The notes beneath the pieces were generated by a model. That model saw nothing but the letters and a program-made list of their open reading frames with translations, was not told the origin of the DNA and ran no database searches. From Fonsecaea monophora (lineage: Eukaryota; Ascomycota; Eurotiomycetes; Chaetothyriales; Herpotrichiellaceae), in assembly GCF_001642475.1 (NCBI RefSeq), contig NW_019174010.1, positions 62,001 to 126,000 of the forward strand: DNA of 64,000 nucleotides, given 5' to 3'. Both the position numbers and the translations under genes were made by a program. Of the stretch, positions 11,531-20,054 are shown one piece after another; position 1 is the first letter of the stretch, and each line of letters opens with the position of its first letter.

Positions 11531-13266
11531 GATAGTTCTGGCATCAACGGTCCCAAAATCCCTTGAGAACTTGAGTCTGCCGGTGTTCGCATCGCGACGA
11601 GGGGTGTTAACGAAGCATATAAACCAAGAGAATCTTCAACGCCAGGCCTAGACAGCCCTAGCCCAAATACCATGTCCAGTCCTGTTTGATATGGCGATCT
11701 CTTCCCGCCCATCGCGAACCCGAGACTTTTGCCCAATCATGAGGTGCGGTCTGGAGTCATGACCCATGTTCGATAAGGCAGGCCACTCCAGGTTATGTGT
11801 CTGAGTTTTGCCCGAGGGGCCGTTTCAGGCCATGTTGACCGTTTCCAGCGGGTCTGGCTAGCGGAACAATCTGCAGACATCCCTGCAAAAATCTCCCAAG
11901 TCAGTCCCGCTAGCCTTGTGTGATACGACCAGTGCTCCAATGGACCAGGTCAAATGGCAAGTTGGCGTGGGTTTGTGATGGGCCAGGAGACATTCAGTGA
12001 CACCTTCAAGAGTCTAGAGTAGAACATGGCTGTGAGGGCCATCACAATAAGGGGGTCCTGCAAGATGGAGATTGCGCATACGAGTACTCGTATTGTCCGT
12101 CGGTGTCGGAATGCTATACGTAGGCTGCCGTAAGCCAGAGACAAGACACTGTGTGCTCCACAGGACAAGAGATCGATACGAAGGCATGGAGACCTCGCAT
12201 AGTATTATTAATCTCGATGATGAGTATTGGAAGAAAGGGGCGAGGTTTCACCAGCTCACACACCTTTTTCTTCCTCGAGTAAAGGCGAGATGCTAGGCTC
12301 CCTGCGGAACTGGCCCGTCCCGAACTGCCTGGGGCCTTTGCGAGCTTGAATTCACACTATTATAAGGCATCCCATCCCATTGTTCTTAGAGTCGAGCAAC
12401 GAGGTATTTTGTTTGAGGTATGTATTACGGAGTAGTTTCCTCGACACTGTAAGGGGCCACGGGGCCTTGTCTCCCTAGAGGCTGTTTGTTCGAGCACCAT
12501 TGTAAAGTCCAGTTTCGTACCAATCAAAGCCTGTCAGTGGAGTTCCATAGTCGCCTTGTGTGTATATGGCTTCACTTCTCCGACTATCACAGTGTATGAA
12601 CTTCAGCATGAATCGGTCACAGAGACGGCTCGTGACACTGGAAGCACTGAGACAACCCCTTGGATCTCGCCTTCCACAAGGCCAACACCTCGCCACGTCC
12701 GACACACTCTGACTGCCTGATGCGCACCTGAGTTTCCTCCAAAATTGCCGCATCCAAATTTGGATCAGCGTCAGATCCAAGCTATCATCCGCTGAAATCA
12801 AGCAATGTGTTAGGATTGAACCGCGGCAAGCCAGAATAGAAGAGTTGCCCAGTCAAATCTCAAGCAGATGTTGACATCTGGACAGTAAGAAGCTTCATCT
12901 GAATGCTGGCATTGCGGAGATTCCATCCTCCAAGTTTTCCCATACAAGGGCCAGACTGATGGGTTCGAACCATCTAGTTCGCTCGGACGAGGACTGGATC
13001 TGGAGTTTCATGCATTTCCGGACAAGGTGTCTGAAATTCGGGACAAGCCTGCTATCCAGCAGCGAGAAAGGCGGTCATGGCTGCAGACCGGTCCACGTTG
13101 AATAGTCGGGTACTCGGTGGGCGCAAAGAGTTGAATGGGGCCATTGAGTGTGCAGACGAGGATCAATTGTACGTTGGTGGTTGGAGAAGTCGACCCGACT
13201 CGGATGTGATGTTGCCTGGACGAATTACGGAATGCGCAGGAACCAGCCTGAAATATTTCCCGCTCT
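11531..13266. promoter_or_regulatory. 1.7 kb upstream of the membrane protein, downstream of COX19
   Basis: Both flanking genes are on the minus strand, so this holds the promoter of the membrane protein and the 3' UTR of COX19. No coding exon, tRNA or repeat found. A GGTTCGAACC palindrome at about 12962 resembles a tRNA T-arm but no tRNA can be folded around it. Confidence 0.4.
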
Positions 13267-13587
13267 TCAGCTTTTCTTGCTCTCGCTACCAGAAGCACCA
13301 GGAGCGTCCGGGTTGCCTGCAGCCGTTTTGCCAAATTCCAATCCCAAATTCGTCCACTCATCTTTCGCCATGAGACCCTTCTCCATACGACAACCAAGAT
13401 ATTCCTTTGCCAGTAGTCTGCACTCTTCGTTGTTCCTCCCAGGAGGGTTCTGTCTCCTCAAGCATCGCAGATAGGAGGATATTACGTGCTTGCATTCCGC
13501 GTCGTGGTCAAGTGGGAAGGAACCGCGTTCCGGGGGGGTGGGTTTGTAGTTGGCCGCGCCACCACCTGGAGCACCGAAACCAGACAT
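13267..13587 (-). CDS. COX19: Cytochrome c oxidase assembly factor Cox19, twin CX9C protein
   Basis: Small soluble protein of the mitochondrial intermembrane space needed for copper delivery and redox control in complex IV assembly, imported by the Mia40 disulfide relay. 106 residues when started at the Met of MSGFGAPGGG; an in-frame Met ten codons upstream is less likely. The CHCH fold is explicit: Cys32-X9-Cys42 (C KHVISSYLR C) and Cys56-X9-Cys66 (C RLLAKEYLG C). The preceding PPERGSFPLDHDAEC block is typical of Cox19 rather than Cox17 or Cox23. No intron. Confidence 0.94.
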   Translation of the reverse strand: MSGFGAPGGGAANYKPTPPERGSFPLDHDAECKHVISSYLRCLRRQNPPGRNNEECRLLAKEYLGCRMEKGLMAKDEWTNLGLEFGKTAAGNPDAPGASGSESKKS

Positions 13588-13920
13588 TGGGGTGTATTTT
13601 CCCAACAGGAGGACCAAAAGGAATATTAAGTGTAGCTGGTCGCAGTGAGAAATGGCGCAGATTGAATGGTTGCAAAGAATCGGTTTGGGCAGTTCGGTTT
13701 GGGGAAGTGGAAATATATATTATATATCAGGAGATGCTAAGCCCAAGCTCCAAATACTTATCATCACGTGCCTTACTCGAAGTCGAACAAAAACCCGTTG
13801 CTCAAGTGAAAAACACTCTTGACAATGAAATCGCTGTTCAATGTATGATTTTTGCATATATCTATCCGCTACAGAAACAAGTGGTTCAAGAGCTCGACGT
13901 ATAACAGCCACCCATAGTTC
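13588..13920. other. Intergenic region between COX19 5' end and the snoRNA host 3' end
   Basis: Contains the COX19 promoter (both transcription units run on the minus strand) and the unknown 3' end of the snoRNA host transcript. Nothing else seen. Confidence 0.4.
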
Positions 13921-14062
13921 GCAGGCAGTTCATTCAGTGTAAACGACTTTAAACTGATCACCTTTTCCTACACTATCCATCGAGAAAACAGAGCAACTAA
14001 TGTGATGTCAGCACATGTCTGTAAGAACAGAGAGCAGCGTAACAGATTGGGCCAAGCCAGAA

Positions 14063-14145
14063 ACATTTCAGTTCTCCAAGGTGATGTATATTCGACATAG
14101 GGATTCAGTAAGAACACAGCGAAATACATGAGATCATCAGGATAA
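14063..14145 (-). ncRNA. Box C/D snoRNA with guides against 25S and 5.8S rRNA
   Basis: C box CTGATGA at 14134-14140, D' box CTGA at 14105-14108, D box CTGA at 14068-14071. Upstream of the D box, 12 nt (14073-14084) are complementary to the large-subunit rRNA sequence TCTCCAAGGTGA; the fifth nucleotide from the box points to the second C of TCTC. Upstream of D', 14110-14125 pairs with 5.8S AAGAACGCAGCGAAAT with one G-U wobble. Lies in the last host intron. The rRNA sequences are recalled, not searched. Confidence 0.82.
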
Positions 14146-14357
14146 ACGCATCAACAGGAGGTTATATGCTTACTTCTTGTTCCAATCGAACTCAAACGAT
14201 GTAAAAAGGATTTACCTGTACCAAACAATAGTCGGTCAGCTCAGGCTCGAGATCAGATCTTTTGCGCAAATGGGCAAATTGAACATCTATGTCAGGCTAT
14301 TAGCAACTCTGTCAGCAAGAGGCAGCAAACAGCAGATGATCCAAGAAACATACCTCA

Positions 14358-14439
14358 TTAAATCAGAATTTTCAGTGTTAACGTTCATTTCCAAGCGAAG
14401 GCTCGGTTCAAACAGTGTGAATATTGTTCATCATAGGAT
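14358..14439 (-). ncRNA. Box C/D snoRNA with two guides to one 25S rRNA segment
   Basis: C box ATGATGA at 14428-14434 and D box CTGA at 14363-14366. The D guide (14368-14378) matches the 25S sequence ATTTTCAGTGT. The sequence just after the C box (14413-14423) matches the overlapping 25S sequence CAGTGTGAATA, with a degenerate D' box (CTGT). The fifth nucleotide from the D box points to the third U of GAUUUU, which I believe equals yeast 25S U2724, the snR67 target. Lies in the host intron starting at 14477. Confidence 0.78.
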
Positions 14440-14786
14440 GCAGGTTGAAATGAGAAATAGAAGGGCATCGTAAATACCTGAAACCAGGGCTGTTAGCAAC
14501 GCTTCACACATATGTAGTACAATCCAACAACGCTTGGTGCATTCGCATTCGATCAGCTGACGAGTTCTCAACAAGTGTTGCGGCCTCACAACATCCACAA
14601 GGATTGTACGTCCTGCTTTTCCAGATGTATGGTGCCACACACGCAGTCTGTCCGCCCGTTCGTTCAAGTCTTCGTCACGGCGATAAGGCAAGGGAAGGGA
14701 ATAAGGAGCGAAGAATGTACCTGTCACAAAATCTCGTTAGCCTTCCGTGTCAGGACACAGAAAAACTGGAAGAGTTGAAGATGCGC

Positions 14787-14881
14787 ATGGGTCAGACAAG
14801 GCTGAAACTTGTAGTAGACAGATTCCACATGGAGAATTAAGTCTGAGGAATGCCATTCGTGTCAAGGGGTCATCACGAGAG
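14787..14881 (-). ncRNA. Box C/D snoRNA, snR41-like guide for 18S rRNA
   Basis: C box GTGATGA at 14870-14876 and D box CTGA at 14792-14795. The 14 nt at 14797-14810 are perfectly complementary to 18S CAAGGCTGAAACTT. The fifth nucleotide from the D box selects the first G after CAA, which fits yeast 18S Gm1126, guided by snR41. Lies in the host intron starting at 14910. No clear D' guide was identified. Confidence 0.85.
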
Positions 14882-15037
14882 GAACAAGATGAAGTAGATG
14901 TAAGTCGTACCTTTTTCAGAGAAATGCTGTGCGTGGCCGTTTTAGCATACGCAAGTCCTTGAACCATCTGCCATAGCCTTCAATAAGTCAGCGATCATTC
15001 TGCGAAGTCAGGATGGGTGCAGGGAAAAGGGTAGCAA

Positions 15038-15123
15038 GACGGTCAGCGTAATTCTAGAGATGATTTTGCTCCTCATAGAACGTGAGTCCTTGGAGTTGGA
15101 TTGTATAATGTTCATCATTCAAG
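15038..15123 (-). ncRNA. Box C/D snoRNA, guide for 18S rRNA at the human Am159 position
   Basis: C box ATGATGA at 15112-15118 and D box CTGA at 15043-15046. The 12 nt at 15048-15059 are perfectly complementary to 18S GTAATTCTAGAG. Counting five from the D box selects the second A of GGTAATT, the position equivalent to human 18S A159, methylated by SNORD45. Lies in the first host intron (14968-15152), about 75 nt upstream of its acceptor. Confidence 0.85.
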
Positions 15124-15152
15124 CAAGGGACAGGGAACAGAGCATCGCTAAC

Positions 15153-15419
15153 CTTGAGAGCAATCGTCTGGAAGCTGGGCGATTGCATGCATGGTCCAGC
15201 TCAGGACACGATGAATTGAAGAAAAGAACTCGAAGTTTTTGGAGAAACTGGAACTGAAACTGCGAGCAAAATAATAAACGGCGCCAAGCTTATCGGCACA
15301 TTTACGGTTTAGTGCCATCTCCGCACCAGAGCCTCGTCAAAAGTCAGCCTCGTAGACACAGCGAGTCAATCATCCCTTCTTTTTCAGCTTCGGTTTGCAA
15401 GCCAGCCACTGCTCGCAAC
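15153..15419. promoter_or_regulatory. Shared divergent promoter of the snoRNA host and RPP40
   Basis: Exon 1 of the host runs leftward from here and RPP40 runs rightward. At most about 270 bp separate the host's first donor from the RPP40 start codon, so the two core promoters must overlap or abut. No specific factor site can be named. Confidence 0.5.
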
Positions 15420-17194
15420 ATGTCGTCTCTGCTTCCTAAATCCCCTTCATCGGCTTCCAAGATTAATATCACCGCAGGCCAGCTTCCCTCATATGTGAAC
15501 GCCACGCAGGCTCCGACTAAGAAATCTCCATGGCGCACCATCCGGGGGCTCGAATATAATCAATATGCCACGGTCATTCTTCCCGATGAGCTATACAGCC
15601 TGCTTTGGAAGAAATTGGACGCGAGCATGGAGCCAGTAAAATATGCAAAGGTCATCATGAAGCTAGCAGATGTACTCAGTGGAGATTTCTTCACGGAATA
15701 TGTAAAAAGAGGTGAGACTCACGAATGCTGTCTTCCACTGTCAACCTCAATGCTGCATTCAGACCACGAGCAGCAAGCCTAACTTCTTTGGATGTGTAGG
15801 GAACATTCTCATGGTCTCAGAGGGCGAAGCTGGTGTTGATAACATCTTTTCGTTGAAAGAAGGTATGTGCAGGTAGACAGTCAGTCGAAGCCACGATAGC
15901 AGCGGAATCGTATTGGCTTGACACCCTGAGCTAACTTGGAATACCAGGAGTTCTGAGACTGGAGCTTTCAAAAGAATCATATGAGCGGGCTGGTCTGCAA
16001 GGCAAGCCCATACCTTCTGGTGGCAGCAAGCACGTCAAGTTGAGATATCGTAGGTCATCTCTCCCCGATGGCTTTCCTTCGTTCTTCTTCAGCAACGGAA
16101 CTTCGACCTCGTGGTAGGGAATGGAGCTGAAAATCTTGCAGTCGTAGAGGTCGACCTTCGTCTCCCGTCAATGTTACACGGAAAAAAGGGCTTCGAGCGG
16201 CTCGTCTGGGCCGCAAAGCATGCTCTAAACCAAAGCCTTAACTGGCTCTTCATCGACCTCAATACAAAAACTGGAGGTAATTCCTTCTACGCTTTCTCTC
16301 AAGCTTCCGTGATGGTACTGATCCTCGCTACAGATATCTCGGATCAGAGTACACTGCCTCTGAGCGCACACCATCCTACAATTCACATGATTTCACCAGT
16401 GACACAGTCTCTGACAAACGTCTTGACTCCTGGTACATTGACCGCAATATCTGATGAATTATCCCTTGAACCTGCAGAGGCGCACGAGTCTCTGTATGAT
16501 ATGTTGGAATACGTCGATATGCTCACACTAGCTTCGCCACGCGTACAAGCCACCGACCAGGCTCACTCTTTCCTCAGCCAATATCAGGTGCCTGACCTCT
16601 CAGACGATCCGGATTCAGGCAGTTCAGAACAGACGGTCAAAGTCCTTACATGGTCCGGTCTCATACCGTCTCGATGGATATTGGAATTATTGTGTGCTGT
16701 CATGTGAGTCAGTCCCCTTATATGAGCCTAGGAAAGAAGTTTCTTGCGTGGAGCCAAACGCTATGTCGATCTTATGTTATGCATATTATTGCTCCGTTCG
16801 TTGCTGAGCGCCAGATCTTGACAGAAAACATTCCCGCACCGAACTCTTCGAAGCACTTCCAAAGCAGCAACAGTGGCTCGCAATCACTGTCTCTTCCCAC
16901 AGGATGCAAGCAGTCAACCAAGTTGACGGATATACGATACTACTTCAGCCGGCCCGCCCTTCCGAACGACCACAGAACATTCATCCAGACAACTCGGCAG
17001 CCGCCATGCCGGTAGACACAAACGAGAATCTGGGTGAGGGATTGCACCGATCTCCGAACCAAAACCATGAAGATGATATAGATATGACGGAAGAGTCAAC
17101 CTCAGCAGATCCTCTGCAGAATCAGGAGCCTCCCCCATCAAGAACTGGCTTTCATCGCTATCTCTGCGCGGAATACATTGGCAGTCTGACATAG
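15420..17194 (+). CDS. RPP40: Ribonuclease P/MRP 40 kDa subunit (Rpp40 family), six exons
   Basis: Protein subunit of the nuclear RNase P and RNase MRP ribonucleoproteins, which trim tRNA 5' ends and pre-rRNA. Exons 15420-15711, 15800-15862, 15948-16049, 16142-16276, 16334-16703 and 16825-17194 give 443 residues. Landmarks typical of the family: LPDELYSLLW, the block NILMVSEGEAGVDNIFSLKE, GKPIPSGGSKHVKLRYLVE, DLRLPSMLHGKKGFERLVWA, the short SPRV segment, and the tail WLAITVSSHRMQAVNQVDGY ending HRYLCAEY. An insert rich in Asp/Glu/Ser (about residues 395-430) precedes the conserved tail. An in-frame Met 36 codons upstream (15312) is an alternative start but lies outside the conserved part. Divergent from the snoRNA host. 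Confidence 0.9.
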
Positions 17195-17385
17195 CCAAGA
17201 TCCGGGGGCAGTCGAACACTAAACATTAATGGAGGCGTCAAGATGAATATCTATTTAATGGACATCGACATCGTGGATGGACGGCAACAACCCTATCCTT
17301 CACCAGGTCTGTCAGGCTGAAACGACGCCTCCGGACCAGTTGTGTGCCGCAAGTTGGCCTGCATTCTCAGGGACGCAGTGTTGGC

Positions 17386-18936
17386 TCAATAAGAGAATCT
17401 GAAGGCAGGGTGATCATCACCCAGATTCTGGAGCTCGGCCTCTGGCAAGTTATAGCGATAATCCCTTGCGCCCTTGTCTCGGAGCCTGTTCTCTCTCCTG
17501 AGGTACCACAAGAGAATGCACGAAGCCACTGCTCCGGCGGAAAGGAGTCCCACGCCCGTCCCGAAACCAACATGATAAGTTGGGGCTTGAGACTTGAGAT
17601 ATATGTTACTGCCGATGATGCCACCGATATTTCCCAGGGACAACTGCATGGCGATCCCCACTCCACGCTTGTAGTGGCCGCCGAGGTTGTTGCTCAACCA
17701 GCCTACAATCCCAGGCTGCGCCACGACTAGGCCGCTCTGGAGCAGGTAAAGCGCGAAGTACCGGACGCCGACCGAGACGGAAAAGTATGACAACAAGACG
17801 GCATATGCGATGATGGCGACGACACATCCGCCAAAGACGAACGAGAACCGGTGCTTGAGGTGGTCGGAGAGCAAAGCGCAGGTCAAGCACACGACGGTTC
17901 CGACCACATAGAGGGGTATCGTCATGACCTGGGCTTTGGTCGAGGTCCAGCCCAACTCGAAGAGTATCGTGGGCAGGAAATAAGCGTTCCCATAGCTGGA
18001 CGTCAGGATGCAGAGGTATGCGAAACTGGCAATCCAGATCTTGACGTCGCCTAAGCACCGCTTTACCGCCTGCTTGTTCAGAATGTTCATCTCTACGTGC
18101 TTGGTGTCCGACGCCAGTCTGCGCGCCCAGAACTGTCGTTCGTCTTCGGTGAGGAATTTCGCCGTCTCCGGCCAGTCGGGGAGGATCCAGTACGCCGGGA
18201 TCGCGACCGCGATAGTGACCAGCCCTTCGATGATCAGGATCCATCTCCAGCCACTGTACCCCGAAATGCCGTCCATGTGAGCGATAGCGTAGGCCAGGAG
18301 GCCACTGAAGGCTCCCGTGACGAGGGAAGAGCCGTAGAAGATGTTCAACCTCCACTGGAACTCGTGCCTCTTGTAAAACATGGTCATCAGGTAAATCGAC
18401 CCGGGGTAGACGCCCGCCTCGAGGCCCCCGAGGATTGTTCTGCAGACGACGAGGCCGGCATACGACCTCGTCAGTCCCTGACACATGGTCACGACGCCGA
18501 AGGCGAAGACCACGACGCTGAGGAAAAGCGACGGTCGAATCCTCCTGATCAGGATGTTCGCGGGGACTTCCAGCAAGATGTACAGGATGAAGAAGATGAA
18601 CAGGACGACGTTGAAGTCCTGGCCGTGCATGTGGAGATCCTTCTCCAGTCCTTGTATGCGGGCATTTGCGACATTGACCCTACACCGCCCTTTTTTTCAG
18701 TTTAAGCTCTTCCGGGGGTGGATGGTGAGAACTGACCTGTCGAGAATGGTACACATGAACAGCAGAGACAGCATCGGCAGCAAGTTGAGGTCGCACTTTG
18801 TGAGGATGCGCCTTTCAGAGAGTCGCGCATCACCATCATTGGTCTCATGCGGGATTTCTGTCGAGATTTCCGCAGCTTCTTCCTTCTGCGCTGGCCTGGC
18901 TGCTTGGTGGGGTTCGTTCCTCAGCTCCATCTTTTC
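17386..18936 (-). CDS. MFS permease, anion:cation symporter (Dal5/Tna1-like) family
   Basis: Plasma-membrane proton-coupled transporter of organic anions such as vitamins, allantoate or small carboxylates; the substrate cannot be told from sequence. Exons 18737-18936 and 17386-18679; the 57-bp intron (GTCAGT...GTGTAG) falls inside the family signature, which reads DRVNVANARIQGL after splicing. 497 residues, about 12 membrane segments. Other family marks: LEAGVYPGSIYLMTMFYKRHE after helix 4 and SGWRWILIIEGL before helix 6. An in-frame Met at 19008 would add 24 residues. Its 5' end faces the regulator at 20055 across 1.1 kb, a common arrangement for a transporter and its local regulator, though control is inference. 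Confidence 0.88.
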
Positions 18937-20054
18937 CATCGAGGAACAGGAGGATATATGCTTGAAAACAGTACGGTCAAACCTTTCGACACCGGGGAGG
19001 GCTTTCAACGACCGTGAACGATAGATCTATCGGTTCCAAGACTCCATGCGAGGGAGATGGCATGCCATTATTAAGGCAATTCGCTCCTCTGTCTTCTCCT
19101 CGACAGTGCCGACCACGGCTTGATCTGTACCAACCAGTGCCTGCCAAGGAGCCGGACGGTCGAGCCAGCAGCTTCAAACCTTGACCGTGGAACGGAGTTC
19201 GACCGCTGACATTGACGTATATTTCCCCAAGGCCCGGAGCGGCATAACAAAACAAGCTCAAAGACTGCGATCGCAAGCAACTCGGTACATACAAATCGAC
19301 TCTTGCAATGCTTGCATTCGCCAAAACACAAATCCCGGTAGCGAGAAAGCCACAGACGGCTGAATAATAGGATCATGTAATAAGAAGACAGATACGTGCG
19401 TGCTCCCGACCAAGAAACGGATGTGAGAAGCAAACGCCCAGAACGGCTAGCGTATTGCCTTTGGTGGATTTCGGCACCAATAGGAGGGCGTTTACGTAAG
19501 GTGCCTCACCTATTTCTCCTTTGGGGCGCAGGACAAAACACACGGTTTAATCCGTCCGAGTGGTACCTGGGAAAAGAAAGGGCGCCCCCCTAAAAGTTGA
19601 GGGACCGCATCACGCTTCCCATGGTCTGAGCACCGGGGGGGTGAATAAGTACGGGAATGATCACGGAACCGCAAAGGGGAAGGTGGTGCTACTACTTTGC
19701 ACTCGTAATAGTCGAGTATTGGCACCTCCAGTCTGGGGCGAGTCAAAAGCCCGCTGCGCAATCATACTTCGGGTGACAATTGCGAGAGTACTTCTTCCTT
19801 GTACCTCGTATCGAGAAAGCAACTCGCTTGAAACTCCCCCCCAAAAAATAGGACCAAGATTTTTCCAGTACCGAGTACTTGGACAATACTATAGATCGCC
19901 CCAAGACCACGAGGCTTGAAAAAGGGGGAGAACAAGTTTTTGATTACGTGTGTCGAGGGCGAACTACACCCATCTCCCCAGCTGGCCCTTAGTCAAACAT
20001 GCGCTCAGCCCGCCTATACTATGCTGGTCACACTCGAACGCAACCCTGCACATC
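18937..20054. promoter_or_regulatory. Divergent promoter region, MFS permease / fungal_trans_2 regulator
   Basis: 1.1 kb with no recognisable gene. It contains several short C or G runs but no site that I can assign. Both flanking genes start here. Confidence 0.4.

Larger units (their letters stand above)
13921..15250 (-). ncRNA. Non-coding host gene carrying intronic box C/D snoRNAs
   Basis: Reading the minus strand, a chain of introns can be traced: donor at 15152 (AAG|GTTAGC) to acceptor 14968 with branch GCTGAC; an exon of 57 nt, 14911-14967; donor 14910 (AAG|GTACGA); CAG|GTACAT at 14721/14720; CAG|GTATTT at 14478/14477; CAG|GTAAAT at 14216/14215; and a final acceptor near 13997 (branch GCTGAC, ATTAG). 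Exonic parts hold no sizeable open frame, so the spliced product is probably non-coding. Four of the five introns contain a box C/D snoRNA with rRNA complementarity. This organisation, a non-coding host with one snoRNA per intron, is known from filamentous fungi. Both ends are estimates. The host is divergent from RPP40. Confidence 0.7.

Noticed and set aside
12205..12310. C-box-like GATGATGA on the plus strand
   Set aside because: No D box within 100 nt and no rRNA complementarity recognised.
12950..12985. tRNA-like T-arm (GATGG-TTCGAAC-CCATC on the minus strand)
   Set aside because: The stem-loop is perfect, but no acceptor, D or anticodon arms can be folded within a normal distance; a partial CCAGAT match lies only about 53 nt away.
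18097..18705. 202-codon frame antisense to the MFS gene
   Set aside because: Shadow of the transporter's coding strand; charged, repetitive and not conserved-looking.
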